DNA from: Dryas octopetala
Taxonomy: Eukaryota; Streptophyta; Magnoliopsida; Rosales; Rosaceae
Assembly: GCA_963921425.1 (NCBI GenBank)
Contig: OY992836.1
Location: 8,943,825 to 9,007,824 of the forward strand
Direction of reading: 5' to 3'
DNA length: 64,000 nt
Part shown: positions 30,969 to 44,050 of the stretch, one piece after another
How positions within the stretch are numbered: the stretch's first letter is position 1
Layout: every line of letters starts with the position of its first letter
Notes under the pieces: model-generated
Databases searched by the model: none
What the model saw: the letters and a program-made list of their open reading frames with translations, nothing else
Told to the model about the DNA's origin: nothing
Translations under genes and position numbers: made by a program

Positions 30969-32376
30969 AAATATTAATTCAAATTCAAATATTCGCAATG
31001 TTTGCAGTGATTGTCTCCAAAATAATATTGAAAAATCAGTTGTTTTCTCCCTGGAGTAAAACGTATAGCCCAACTTGCTGGCTGCTACCGGCCACACTTG
31101 AAATATATTATTAGGGAGTTTATGTCAAATAAATAAAATTAATAAATATATTTAAGCATCTCATTGATTTGAAAACCACCGAGTTATTAAACTTGAAATT
31201 ATATAATCATATAAATTATTGAACATGAAATTCAAAAGTTTTTTATTTTATTTTAAATCATCACAATTTCCAACAAATATTTACTGGCACTACAAGAAAA
31301 TTCAATAAAACGCCACAGAGTTTTTAGACATCCATATGTAGGATGGTCAACATTCATTGTTCAATGCATTGCCACTCTTGCGTAGTTCGTCAACTATGGA
31401 CGGCGTTATGAATTATTGTTGCAAGGGTTGATTTACATTTACTGGAACTAGGGTGTGTTTGGATGAAAAATTTGACATGGGATTTGGTGTCGAGATAAGA
31501 TTTACAATTCCATCTTAGTAAAGTCGGGAACAAATTAAAAGATAGGATACACTTTGGTGTTTCAAAAATTTAATATTGGGCACATAACCACCTAAAGTGA
31601 AAAGAAAAATAATGAGAAAGTATGTAAAAAAAGCATGTTAAGGGGGTGAAATGGTCTAATAAGATTACTTAAGGTGTAAAGTATGTCCAACCTCAATACA
31701 AATATCTTTTTTTTGTTTATTTATTGTTTTATCTTGTAGATGATTATATGTAATAGTTTTGAAAACTCAGAGAGTGTATGTGTAATTTTTGAAATTCTAA
31801 AGATGTATGTAAAAAGACGATAGACCTCAAGAGACATAAGTGTAAATAACTCATATAACCAAATTTAATATATCGTTATTGACATAATGCACCATAATGA
31901 CTATTAAAAATAAACTTGTTTTAATACGTCTTGAATGCAGGATTCACTTCTACTATTTTGAAGTCAAATGCACAGATCGATCGACAATCATATCTCGACT
32001 TTAACGTGAGGAAGAGGACTTGCAGGACATGACTCCACGTTCTTATCAATTTATAATCTTGTAAGTTCTTAGCCTTACTTCAATAACATGTTCAATTATC
32101 AAGAACAAAAAAAAAAACTTGTTTTAATAGAATAAGATATATTTAATGTATTACAAAATGTATATATAAAGGACATCATTCAGGGATTGCCCCTACAATG
32201 TGGGACTGTCCCTACAATGTAGCTTAATAATCTGAATCATCTATTCTTAAAATTTATCACCATATATCATCTCAGTAAATATTTAATAAAATCTAAAATC
32301 GTTTAATCATATAATATACAAGATCTAAATTAATGAAAATTTGAATTAAGATCGGTTAATTATAATAATAGTCTAT
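30969..32376. other. Intergenic region, no gene seen
   Basis: AT-rich DNA. CCCTACAATGT appears twice near 32190-32220. Nothing else recognised. Confidence 0.45.
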
Positions 32377-32381
32377 GAATC

Positions 32382-33280
32382 TGTTTCCCCTAAAAATCAT
32401 GACAAAGATGGCCGGATCCTTAGCAAAGAACCACTGTAGTCCTTTAAATACTTTGTAGGCATGCCACTGCTTCTCGGCCGAGAGACCAATTGCAGAATGT
32501 GTTATGATTTGTTGATATATTGCTCCGTGAACTAACTCCTAAACCAAACTACTGTCCGGCGAGCAAGGAACAAGAATCTCTCCTGGGTTTGTTTTCTACC
32601 TTGATCTTCAATGACTTTAAACACTTGATGAAACTATAACTATGTGTTCAAAAGTAAATATGCGATGGATTGGAGCCTATGTGGTAGGATGCAAAGAAAA
32701 GCATGAATGATCTGACTATCTTGAAATTGAGTAACAATGGTGGTTTGAATCACAAATCTGATACTAAAACAAACTGAAAATTAAAGGAAAATCAAGCCTC
32801 AAAATAAAATCAATACTAAGAACAATTGGAATCTTAGCAGAGCAAAAACTAAGATTAGGGTTCTACGATCTGAAGAAAATTAAAAGAAAAATGAAGAAAC
32901 ACGTTGTGATCTTGAGAATTTTGAGAAGATTGTTGAAAAGCTTGTGCTTGATTTTTGTGAGATGTGTTGAGAGAGATTTCTGAATGTTGATGCCTCCTTT
33001 ATATAATGATCAACCCCTTAGGGTTTTAGGAAACCCTTTCCTATTTGCTCTCGGACTCCTCCTCCTTAACATTACTTCACGCCAAATTTTTATAATCTTT
33101 TCCTTATTCAGTACTCCAAGTCTATCAAGGACTCTCGGCAGTACTGGATTCTTCCTATTTAATCCCTTCGACTTGGGCCTTAATTACAATGGGCTGATCA
33201 TATGCTTGAGTAACGCACGCATTGGTTTACAATTAGGCTTGGCCGTGACTCTGGTCCAATGCCAAAATAGGGTGTAAACA
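32382..33280. mobile_element. Solo LTR, copy 1 (899 bp)
   Basis: It begins TGTTTCCCC and ends GTGTAAACA, giving the TG…CA termini and short TGTTT/AAACA inversion typical of LTRs. The flanks GAATC (32377-32381) and GAATG (33281-33285) are a 5-bp target duplication with one change. A second full copy lies at 58808-59726 in the same orientation. No internal retroelement genes adjoin it. Confidence 0.85.
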
Positions 33281-33289
33281 GAATGATAC

Positions 33290-33949
33290 TAGTATCACTT
33301 TAGTCCATAAATTATTGCACGAGTATCACTTTTGTCAATTTTGTAACTTATGTTACATTTTTCATCTAAAACACCTATGTGCACTGCAAGTGACCCATAT
33401 TTGAAGGGTACTTTTCGTCCGCACAGTGCCCTATCCCTCTTCCAACATCTCATCCAGCTCTTACACATTTATCTTGTCCTTACTCATGTGTTGTTTGCTT
33501 CTTTATTATTCTCAATAATTTTGAAAGCTATTGTGTAAGGGCTAGCTTGATGACTACTATGGATGAGCGTTGTACTATCTGCCATGGTCGTTTTTTGTTT
33601 TTTTAGGATTAAGGTTTAGGTATAGGAGGAGATAGGAAAGGAGAAGATCAAGGAATGCTCTAAAGGAAAAAAAACAATTCACATATGAAATCCATATAAA
33701 TTTTTGAGGTGAAGGTTGGAGAAATATTGGAGTTTGGTATTTAGTACATCACTATCGATCCAAAGTCCATGAAACTCCACCATTTAAGAAAACCCTTCAA
33801 AATCAATGACTTTCTCAATACCACAATATTTTGGTAGACTCTGTAAAAATTTTAATCGAATACCACAAAAATTTCAGACAAAAAAAAACTTAGTACAAGA
33901 TTTTATTTCATGGACATTTTTAAAAATGATAATTTGAAAGTTTAATTTA
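33290..33949. other. Intergenic region, no gene seen
   Basis: AT-rich. The phrases around 33320-33370 resemble the arm of the foldback element at 57694-58088 only loosely. No coding signal. Confidence 0.4.
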
Positions 33950-35540
33950 GGTGATCTATTCACTTGATAAACTTGATTAATTTCACTTTCAGTGATCGGA
34001 CCCCAATTTTTGATTTATGTGATCATTCAGGAACTAGTCAAACAAACACAACTCAGACGATTCAGTAACGAAAATATGAAACTCCAGATTGACTTCTAAA
34101 AACCAAAAAATCACTTTTGTAAACAACACAAATCAAACACACCAAAGGATCAAGTGACATCCTATACACTCAGAGGACCCATCACAGTAGGCATCCCAGT
34201 GTTATCCACAACTACAGTGGTGTGTGATTAGCTAGACAGTTATATGCGACATATATCAATTTCAAGCATATAGCTACAGTGCAGATTTGTGTTTAAAAGT
34301 TGAGTGAGTCAGTAAACATAACAACACAAACAAGGAAGACGAATGCACACAAGATGTTCACCCAGAAAAACCACAAAGGGTAAAAACTGGGGTCTTTTTC
34401 AGCTGACCGGACAATCCACTATAGAGGAGGTTCAATACAAAGGGAGCATACAGCACACAAGCTCAATCACTAAATCCTAAACTAAGTGGCAGCTTTCTTA
34501 CCCCTTTGTGCAACTTCCATAAGCGAGGCAATCGGTCATTCATGAAGAAGGCAGCTCCAACTCTAAGCTCATCAACCCATGGCACCAATTCGCACCAAGC
34601 CCAGTAGATTTATCAATGTATGAACATGATATGCCAATGTTGGATTCTTAAAAAAAAGATCAACCTTCTCAAGCTAGAGGCATGAAAAGGTTGATATTGA
34701 ATCCTTCAACTAAAATCTAAAATGAATGTGTTTGAAGAATATATGAAAAGATTTAAACACTCAAACCTATTTAGAATTTTAGGTGAAACAAAACAAGTTC
34801 AGAAAATCTTTTTGATTTTTCAAGAATTAAAAGACCATTTTCTGAATTGTTAAAGATGAGCACTTAACCTGAAAAATACCCAGGCATAAAACACGAAAAA
34901 TACACACTCAAAATGCTCATAGACACACACCAAAAGATCTGAACCGAGTATCACATATACCCGTACACACACACGCCAATTCCGTGTTTGCCCGAGCCAC
35001 GTGAAAGCCAATCAATGGCTGTCTACAAAAGACGAATAAGGGGCATATTCTCTTTGTCCTAGAGGGGTATCCTAGTATTACTAAGGATAGGAATGAAGAG
35101 CTGTAAAAAGGAATTTTGCATTATTTTGCAAAAATCAGAAATGGGGAAGATGATGAATAGTGCTGATGTGTGTAGGTGTGTGGCGTGAATGGCAAAGAAG
35201 CAATCAGATCTGATTGATACAGTAGGGGAACCAAGCCATGTGCAATGCACATGCATGTTTAGTAAAAAACAGAACATGGGCTTTCAATGAAATGGGCTTT
35301 AAAAGTAAAACCCGAAATGGCCCCACTGTAGTGACTGTGACTTAAGTATCAACCACTGTACGTGAAAAACATTGTTCTTTATGTTCAGTGAATGACTAGT
35401 CAAATAGACAAAAAACTGTTATTTTCATGAAATGAATGAAGTGCAGTATACCTTGAGTCTTTGTTCATTCTTGACTTCTTCAATACAGCTGAACTTGTCC
35501 TTAATCTAGCCTAGAGCTTGTGAGTGATTAATAAAATTAA
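33950..35540 (-). mobile_element. LTR-like dispersed repeat, copy 1 (inverted relative to 47323-49075)
   Basis: The reverse complement of this stretch matches 47323-49075 over its whole length, with indels. Shared landmarks are CCTTTGTGGTTTTTCTGGGT and GTGGATAACACTGGGATGCC on the strand of the second copy. The AAAGACCCC…TTTTTACCC phrase resembles the transcription-start and R region of plant copia LTRs. Exact ends and target duplication were not found, and no protein frame survives. Confidence 0.6.
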
Positions 35541-35803
35541 ATACAAAGGTTTTGACAAGGAAAATAGCCAATATAACAAATCCTAGAAACTAACATAATT
35601 GAATACTACATACGATACTTTTGTAGACCTTTTAAAAATCTACATTGCATATAACACATAAACTTTTTCAAGTCTTTTAAATTCCACCAAAGTCCATATA
35701 CAATACACCCCCTAAAGTCCATGGAGCTTAATTATGAGTTATGACTTTATAAAAACATTGACATATTATTTAATTTTTATAAAACATAAGGTATTATAAT
35801 TAA

Positions 35804-36347
35804 GGGCTCGTTTGGCACTGCTTCTTAGAAGTATTTATAATCAGTAACGATTTTGCTAGAAGCACTTATGTTCATAAGCATATACAAACTTTTATAAAAA
35901 ATTTCAAGTGTTTCATACAAAAGCACTTAGAAGTGCTTCTTGTGGAAGCACTTGATTCTCAAAAAATCAGTTTAAAGTGCTTTTATAACCTAAAAGTACT
36001 TTTATTAATTTCTGTCAAACGTAACCAAAAACGTTTTTACTAATCTGAAAAAAGCACTTAGAAGTGCTTCTTGTGGAAGCACTTGATTCTCAAAAAATCA
36101 GTTTAAAGTGCTTTTATAACCTAAAAGTACTTTTATTAATTTCTGTCAAACGTAACCAAAAACGTTTTTACTAATCTGAAAAAAGCACTTAGAAGTGCTT
36201 CTTGTGGAAGCACTTGATTCTCAAAAAATCAGTTTAAAGTGCTTTTATAACCTAAAAGTACTTTTATTAATTTCTGTCAAACGTAACCAAAAACGTTTTT
36301 ACTAATCTGAAAGCGCTTTTGCCAATTCTAAAAATGTCAAACAGCCC
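35804..36347. mobile_element. Tourist-like MITE, 544 bp, with internal tandem repeat
   Basis: Flanked by perfect TAA triplets (35801-35803, 36348-36350), the target choice of PIF/Harbinger. Ends are imperfect inverted repeats (GGGCTCGTTTGGCA and, reversed, GGGCTGTTTGACA). Non-coding. The interior is expanded by the 131-bp tandem array. Confidence 0.85.
35923..36315. repeat. Three tandem copies of a 131-bp unit inside the MITE
   Basis: Units start with GCACTTAGAAGTGCTTCTTG at 35923, 36054 and 36185 and look identical or nearly so over their length. Each unit itself contains short palindromes (AGCACTTAGAAGTGCTT), so single units can fold back. Confidence 0.92.
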
Positions 36348-36350
36348 TAA

Positions 36351-38566
36351 TGAGTGTTAAGAAAAATCGCCTACTTAATAGATTTATGGCGTGTTAGCTA
36401 CCTGTGACAATCTCTCCAAGCGAATGTGTGATGTGAGTGGGCCAAAGTTGTCCTCCAGAATCGCCTTAATAATTTGCATATCATGTTCTCATGGGCTATA
36501 ACTATAATATAGGCCTTGAACCGTTAGTGCTTGGGATCACCTTCATTGTCTTCTATAAATTATTCTCCTCGTCAACAAATCGAGCGAGTTTGAGAGGAGA
36601 AATTATTTTGTATAACCAATACACCATCACGTGGTGTAATCAATTTAATGTGTCATAATATGGGTAGATATTATTAATATTATACCCTACTAATATAAAT
36701 TTATCGTCCAATAATTTTTTGCTGGGGAGAGTCGAGAGTAAGAGAGAAATGAGATGTTTTTTTCAAATTCTTTTGGTGAGTAATTTGAAGTTATTGTTCA
36801 GATCTAACTCAGCGTCAAACCCGTCAGCTCCAGAAGCTATTGTTCTGGGAGTGATATTTGTGTATATTAGAGGTAAATTTCACATCCAAAACACTAGCTA
36901 GACTAAACTTCCTTTTGTGTAATTATTGAAGTTGCAATACACTATTATACTATTACATCTTTTAGATCAAGAACACAAAGTGTTATTTCTTTCAAGATTG
37001 AACTACAAGATCAAGTCTGGCCATTGGATCGCCGACGGTGAATGGAGCATGTAATGGGGTTCCTCATTCCACTGCTAGAAAATTGAGTTTCCCTCACAGT
37101 GGATTCACTAATTTTGCTTTGGTACGTATGTGATGAGGTATTATAAGGATGGAGGAGGCAGCTCCATGATTGGAGTCTACATCATGGACGAGGCGGCTCC
37201 ATGATAAGGTTCCTTGTCTCTTGTTGTATATATGGAATGCTTTTATTTTACAATACAATCAAAAAAAGGAAAATATCTGGCCCCTAGGTTGAATATTGAT
37301 TAACATAAAGAAAAGTAACAAAGATTGAGTTAATCTCATGTGAGGATAAACCCAAGCCGGACAATTTTGATAAGAACCAAAACTATCATTTTCTTACGTG
37401 TGAACCATCATCTGTCTCCAACCCATTGATCATGGTAATTTTCCTATTATTTTAAAATCAAAAGGATTAAGAACTCAAAAACTCATTATGCTAAACCTAT
37501 TATTATATATATAACCAAGTAAAAAGTGGGCATCTTGGTCAGGATATTCAAGGGGATACAATCCTTTCGTTAAAAGCCTTATGCGTTGTAAAGTCAAATC
37601 TTCTTGCACTCGATCTATATTTAGATTTTACCAAATCTTTAGTTGCCCACTTCAAGTACATTTATGGGGCTTAATCTATTCTCAACTTGTACATATATTT
37701 AAAGATTTATTTAGCCTCAGTTTCTGTGTGCCACAAAGCATGGCCAGCTAAGTTTGCTAAACCTTGGCACAATCTAAGGCAATCTTGTTGAAGTAATCCA
37801 AAACCAATGATAAGAGACTGGGTGGAGATAGGTGTGAGTGTAATTTCAATTATGTATTATATATATATGTATAACTGTCTTCTTGTTTTCTTGTTAAGGT
37901 TTTGTTCGAAGTGCTTCTATAAAAAGTATTTTTATTTAAGGTTTATTATTTCCTACTATTAGAAAATTCAAAATCTTAACCAAACATACAGTCAATAACA
38001 TAATTAAACTAATTAAAGGACAATATGTGCGGGTTAAGCGCATTTATCAATGTCAATTAGACTGCCAAGCGCTTGATAGCGGCATATGTACGTATTTTTT
38101 ATATGTATCTACTTATGCATTTATCGCTCAATTTTTTACTTGAATCTTAATATTTGTGGGATTGATTATGTTTTTTTATAATGGGTTTTAGGGATTCACT
38201 GGTTGAAGATTTAAAATTAGTATTTTTATTAAGAATATATAATGTAGTTGCAATTAATGTTGCAATTGTAGATGTAATAAAATTGAACATGCAGTTGATG
38301 TAGCTGTCGAGCGCTCATCGATAAATTTAGTCCTGCGACTGTTCTACTAGGTTAGTATATTAGTAATTTTGACATCGAAATTAAAGGACCATTTTATTAA
38401 ATAGCAGATTTGTTAGAAACATGTACAATTTTTTATTCAAAATTCAAGTGTTCTTTTGTAAATGTATTTGGAAGTGTTTTCTCATAAAATACCTATCATG
38501 TACGCTTTTCATGAAACTATGAAAGTACTAAAAAATAATCTTATAACTCAAAAAAAAAAAAAAAAA
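36351..38566. other. Long intergenic region without a recognisable gene
   Basis: AT-rich. A short internal repeat (GAGGAGGCAGCTCCATGATT and GACGAGGCGGCTCCATGATA) lies near 37145-37205. Around 37900-38000 are phrases like those in the Tourist-like MITE (AGTGCTTCTATAAAAAGTA), probably a decayed relative. Confidence 0.45.
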
Positions 38567-38581
38567 AACCACGTTTACTAC

Positions 38582-39264
38582 TTTTTTTTTAAGTGTTTAT
38601 ATATCATTGTATTAAAACAGCCAAAAAAGCAAAGAGAATAGAAATATGAGCCCAAAGGCTTACAAGAAAACAAAAACCCACAGAAGTAGAGCAGAAAAGT
38701 CCACAGAAATTCCAAGATCTCATAACTTCGGCATCGGGCAGATACTATAACCAACAAACGGAGCTAAAGAGGCCAGCACCGTAGGAATTAGCGAACTAAT
38801 CTCGTTTAGGTTCACGATCCTACCAACATCTCTAAGTCGAGGCTGACAGTAGCTCAAAGTGACGGATCGGGCAGTAGTAACCGGTAGAAACATGACCGGT
38901 ACCGGCCAAAATAGTGACTCCCTAACACCTTGTGATAGCGCCATAGAAAACCTGAAAGCATCAAAAGACAAAACAAACTAAAACAAACCGAATTGCATTG
39001 CCGACACGACAATGAATCAGAAAAACTCTCACAAAGAAAGGTGGAGAAACTCTCGCAAGAAGAGAGGGAAACACTCTCACTTATTGGAAGGAGAGTATCT
39101 CAAAGAACAAAAATAAAAACACAGCAAAAGGAAAAGAAAAACAAAGGAGAGAGGGACGAGGGGAGGAGTAGTCTATGAGAACACAGAGGCCGCCCCTCCC
39201 CCATGGAAAGGTTGAGGAGAGGAGAAAGTTTTTTCTTTTGGGATGGCGGCTAGGGTTGAGAGGC
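38582..39264 (-). mobile_element. Possible LINE-like retroposon, minus strand
   Basis: This stretch is distinctly GC-richer than its surroundings. Read on the minus strand it runs from a pyrimidine-rich leader to an A run next to 38582, as a poly(A)-tailed retroposon would. The flanks AACCACGTTTACTAC and AACCACATTATTCAC share 10 of 15 bases and could be an old target duplication. Direct copies of AAACTCTC/GGAAACACTCTC phrases occur within it. No reverse transcriptase is seen, so it is truncated or internally deleted. Confidence 0.4.
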
Positions 39265-39868
39265 TAACCACATTATTCACATTTAGGGTTTTTATTAAGC
39301 GCTACAAAAAATCGTTTTTGATTCTATTAGATACATATATTACATGTATTTAATTTTAGTTTTGTAGATCATGTATGGCTAGAGTTGCACATTAATAAAA
39401 TTAAGAAAAAAAATGTGGATCATATTATTCATATGTAAAAAGGTGACTATCAATTTAATAAGCAAGTCATTTTGAACTTTAAATGCTGCCTAGCTCTTTG
39501 TGTACAAGACTACTACAACATGTGATAAAGATGTCAAATGAGATCTTGCAGTGGAAGAACCCACACAGCATTAACATTAATATTGTAACCCCCCAGCACT
39601 ATTAATTGTTTCAACTTGCAAGGGTCGTTCTTCAAAATCCAGCTCTTAAAGAGTTTAAAGGTCATTATAATAACTCATCATATAATCTTCCACTCAATCT
39701 TTCATGATTCCTTAATCCCCAATATGAAGCATAAATCATTATAATATTAGAATTCAGATCTTGCTTAGTGATAAACATATACTCTGATATATATATCCCC
39801 ATTCTTAATTTACAGATAATAGAAGCTCCCTCAAAAAGCAATGCCACCTTCCCACCAATATTCCATAC

Positions 39869-39880
39869 ACTATATATAAC
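39869..39880 (+). promoter_or_regulatory. TATA box of C2 gene copy 1
   Basis: CTATATATAACCC about 90 bases before the ATG, followed by a CT-rich leader ending in AACACACAGACA. The same arrangement precedes copy 2. Confidence 0.65.
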
Positions 39881-39961
39881 CCACTAGCCACACTACCACT
39901 CTTCACCAAAGAATCCATTCACTCTCTCTATCTCTATCTCTAACTCTCAAACACACAGACA

Positions 39962-40561
39962 ATGGGTCCATCACAGTTTTCTTCTCTTAGCTGTGAAATG
40001 AGGATCATACAAGCAAAAAACATTGAGTTCAAGACCACAGGAAACTTGTTTGTTAGATACTATCTTTCTTCGGGGAACAAGAAGATTAGGCTAAACACCA
40101 GAGAAATCTCCACAAAGTCTAACCATGTTTGGAATGAGTCCATCTCCTTGGAGTGCTGTGGAACCCAGAACTCCATGGACAACAGCCTAAACCAAGAAAG
40201 TGTGGTTTTCGAGCTCCGGTGGAGGAACACTGTGCCGGTTTTTGGCAGAATTGGGGGGTCAAAACTCTTGGGCAGGGCAGAGATTCCATGGAGAGAAGTC
40301 CTAGAGTCACCAAACATGGAGTTGGACAAGTGGGTCCCAATGGTTTCAACAAGTACAGGGCATGGTCTTGAAGGTGTCAAACCACCAAAACTACAAGTAG
40401 GCATCAAGGTTCGAGTTGAAGCACATATGGAAGTGGAGAAGAGAAGGCAGAGAAGGGTGAAAAGGTGGGATGAGTGTGGTTGTGAAGATGGGCATGGTCA
40501 CGGTTGCACTTGTTCAGATTATGATCTTTTTGCACTAGCAGCTGCAGTGGAGGCTTTTTAA
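39962..40561 (+). CDS. Small C2-domain protein, copy 1
   Basis: Intronless, 199 residues. The N-terminal two thirds (about 8-155) have the outline of a single C2 domain: CEMRIIQAKNIEF as the first strand, GNLFVRYYLSSG, then NHVWNESISLEC and LLGRAEIPWREVL. C2 domains bind membranes or proteins, often with calcium. Here the Asp of the usual D-P-Y-V motif is Asn (GNLFV) and the first loop (EFKTTG) lacks acidic pairs, so calcium binding is doubtful. The C-terminal tail is basic (EKRRQRRVKRW), then Cys/His/Gly-rich (CGCEDGHGHGCTC), and ends in AAAVEAF; the Cys/His cluster might bind metal. It differs from copy 2 at 11 residues; copy 2 has Gly in place of one of these Cys. Plants use small C2 proteins in defence and stress signalling, but no specific role can be assigned. 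Confidence 0.85.
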   Translation: MGPSQFSSLSCEMRIIQAKNIEFKTTGNLFVRYYLSSGNKKIRLNTREISTKSNHVWNESISLECCGTQNSMDNSLNQESVVFELRWRNTVPVFGRIGGSKLLGRAEIPWREVLESPNMELDKWVPMVSTSTGHGLEGVKPPKLQVGIKVRVEAHMEVEKRRQRRVKRWDECGCEDGHGHGCTCSDYDLFALAAAVEAF

Positions 40562-41029
40562 GCACAACCACAGGATTGGCATGCACTAAGAGGGGTATTG
40601 GTTGGTCTGAACATTTTTGCTGTTTTTCTATTGGTATGTCACACTGACCCATTTTCTTCTTGGACATGATCGAAATGTCATTGTATTGGATTAAGAATGT
40701 GGAAATTTCTTTGTAATTGTATATATGGACAAAAGGATGAGAGAGATACAAATCCAAATAGGCAATTTGGGGATATAATTTAATGAAATTGTTTCACCAA
40801 TCACAAATGAATACTGGAGTACGTGTTTGAATTTGTAATGGCGATTGACTGTTTCTGTCACTATACTTTTTTTTTTTTTTTTTGTGTGTTTTGACTAGGC
40901 AACTGTGGGCACAACACAAGATGCCTATTCTATTTTTTTTTTCTTTCTAAGTTTTGTCTAAGACTGATGAAAAAGAAAAATCAGATAAGAAATATCAATA
41001 ACTAGGCAGCATTTATTAAATTAAGTAAT

Positions 41030-41782
41030 AGCACATTAAGTATTTGGGAGAGAGAAGAGATCGGAGAGGGAGAGGAGCAAGAGAGGGAGATTGGGGAAGG
41101 AGGAAGCTAAGGAGGGAGAGATTGGAGAGGGAGAGGGAGGAGAGAGAAGACTGTGATGCGAGTCTGTGGCAATGGCTGGGAGAGAGAAATGAGAGGGAAG
41201 AAGAAGAGAGAGTCACGGGAGGAAAATGAAGGAAAGAAAAAAAAAAGTTTAGGCTTGATTGAGATTTGGGGCCTTTGGGCAATTGGAAAGAAAAAAAAAA
41301 AGATTTGAAGTTTTGTTTGGTTCGGCTCTTTTGGGGTTTCGTTTAGTTGTTTTTAAACCCTAAACCTTAATACATTTCTGTATAAAAAATAATTAAAAAT
41401 ATCATAAAGGGCCTAAACCCTAATATCTTATACAATATCCTAAAAAATATAGAATATAGATTATAGAGTATATAGGGTTTAGTATATAGATTATAAAGTA
41501 TAAAGAATATACTAATTTTATTTATTCATTATACTAATTTTATTTAACAGTAGTTGCCTCCAGTGCGCATTATATTAATATTATATCTCATGAAACCTAC
41601 TATATAATTTGGTTTCTTCAATATTTTTTATCAATGTAGTAGATAATATGTTAAATAAACATATAGTAAAGTTTCATTCAAAAATTTCGTATTTTGATAG
41701 TAATTTCCGTTGTTTCTGTCTAATTTTTGTCGAAATTTAAAATTCATCAAATTTTCTGCAAAATCCGAAATTTTACTCCTTG
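41030..41782. mobile_element. Truncated relative of the hAT-like element at 27555-28772
   Basis: It shares the polypurine tract, the TTTCTGTATAAAAAATAATTA phrase region, repeated TATAGAGTATA blocks and the CCTTG end with the complete element. The left half and left inverted end are missing, so no target duplication can be defined. Confidence 0.65.
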
Positions 41783-44050
41783 CATAGATGTGGATTGTCA
41801 TTAAATAACATGTTATTTAATAAAATAAATAAATAAAATTAATTATTTTAGGCCTTGAAACTATATTTAAAAATAATTCATAATTAAATTTTTTTATTAA
41901 TTTAAAAATTAAAATAATTATAGCTTAATTCGGTCATGCACCAATGCAAACACAAGACAGTGCGCGCTATTTGGTTTATCCAGCTTCATAATCTGACACA
42001 ACATCAAACATAAGATAACATTTAGTCCAACTTACTCCAGTCCAACACAAGTTTAGCATAATCCATAAGAATAATCTAGTCCAATACAGTCAAGCGTAAT
42101 TGGAAAGTAAATAATCCAATCCATACCCCAATTTTAGAAGTAAATTTAGAAATAGAATTGAAGTGTGAATTATGCCATATTTCAAAGAAAATTCCTTCAA
42201 TTATGACATAATAAAATAATACCAAATTCCCTTACGAAAAACAAAGTATCTATGTTATAAATAAGATTAGAGTATGTGTAGTTTAAGCTACACTATTGTA
42301 TATTACATAATTTAGTTCAAGCAGCAAATATTATAATCCAGCAGCAAACATCATAATTCAAACATTTCTTAGGCATCACTTGTATAATTCCTCTCTTAGG
42401 TATGAGGATTATCACATACATCAACTGTTAACAGCATGAGCTTTTAAGGCTCAGTAGGGACTTTTAGTTCCTCTTGGCCGATTATTAATATCATACATGG
42501 AATAACCAAAATGCATGCTAATGCATGTATGAACACACTCCCTTACTAACCTTGTTGACCTATATATAAAGTGAATAGACCCGCACATTCCATATCATGC
42601 ATTTTACCAATTTGGCCCCGAATACCTTATAAATATTTCAACACTCATTATTCCCATAATCTCAATTGATTTCATTTAATTCTTCTTCCTTCCCTTTTTG
42701 TTGGTCACTAAGCCATCCACTTTCTCTTAGTACCAATATCAACAAGACTACTAAGACATCCACTTTTTCTTAGTGTCCTTCGTAACACAATTTAATTCCA
42801 CCATCCATGCACATATAACTTAAATGATGTACATGTATTTCATGATATGAATCATATCCAAATTACTCAAAACAAGTACTCAAATGGAGTAATGCTCACA
42901 AGGACCTGTATATATACATTTATAACTGATAACAAACAACCTGAAATTAAACTTATATCATATCATAAACGAACGGTGTAAGAATAATACAAAAATTCAT
43001 CAAATATTTCTACACAAACAATTATGTATTTATATAGGCCAATTCTTGGGTACGACCTACCTCAACGTCGTTGAAGAAGTTCGGACTTGTAAATGCTCTA
43101 TGTTGATTCGATCTCCTATGTGTTTGGAACTATTCAACAAATAAAACACTAATTTAGAAACAATTTGATTAGTGTAAAAACTATATTTTCTCCACTATGT
43201 GAAGAGGGTGTTAGTCACACTCTTTCTTTTGGTTTTTTGGATGGTTCTAAAAAGTTATACCATTGAATTAATATAATTCAAAAATTAAAATTAAGAGGAG
43301 CAAAATGAGTGGTTGGGGTCGCCGGAAACCGCTACACGCGCCTCCAAGCACCGGTGGTGCTTGTGGGGGTCACTGACCAGTCACTATTCATCATCTTCTT
43401 CAACAGCCCCTGTTTTCTAGAATTTTTTTTAGTTTTTATCTCAAATTTGGCTCGACTTTTAACCTATCAAATCTTCATCAAATTATGAAAACGTATACTC
43501 AGTTTAAAGATCTGAAACACATTTTTACAACCATATAAAAATCATGAAAAATAAACGGTTGAAACTCTAGTTATAAGGCCCAAAAGGAGGCCATACGAAA
43601 CTGAAATTTTCTGAAAAAAATTTCCTGATTTTTCATTTTTCTTTGTTTTTCATTTCTTTCAATTCCAAACCGTTAATTAAACACATGTTCCTAGGTCTAT
43701 AATAAGGCTACAAGTGACTTATTTTTTTGTTTTAAAACATTAAACAAAGATGTGTGGTTAAAAGCATAAAACTCAATTTTAACAAAATTGATAAGGACAC
43801 CCTGTTTCCATGGGTTTCTTAAGCTCATCTTTTCTTCCCACTTTCAATTCAGAAATTTAGTGTATTAAAGCCTACAAATAGAAGAGAAAAAGTTATGTAA
43901 GGTTAATAAATTTAACCTTCTAAGTTGAAAATGAAAACTTCAAGTATTTATCTAAGGTGGGTGGAAACTTCAACCACCTTAAGTTGAAAAATGGTCAATA
44001 TTGTTGTCTATTCAACCACCTGAGGGTAGTTCCCAACTTCAAGTTGGACA
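41783..44050. other. Repeat-like intergenic region upstream of the dioxygenase gene
   Basis: No gene. The part at about 42290-43420 reads like a decayed LTR or internal fragment of a retroelement (locally GC-richer, unlike its flanks) but has no recognisable ends or protein. A stretch at about 43430-43600 loosely resembles the inner arm of the foldback element at 7361-7991. Confidence 0.4.

Larger units (their letters stand above)
39340..41000. repeat. Duplicated segment carrying the C2 gene, copy 1
   Basis: It matches 53115-54745 in direct orientation, including about 600 bases upstream and 400 bases downstream of the gene. This is a proximal segmental duplication 13.7 kb apart. Confidence 0.85.

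Noticed and set aside
35923-36315. Regularly spaced repeats that could suggest a CRISPR-like array
   Set aside because: The 131-bp units are contiguous without unique spacers and lie inside a TAA-flanked plant MITE.
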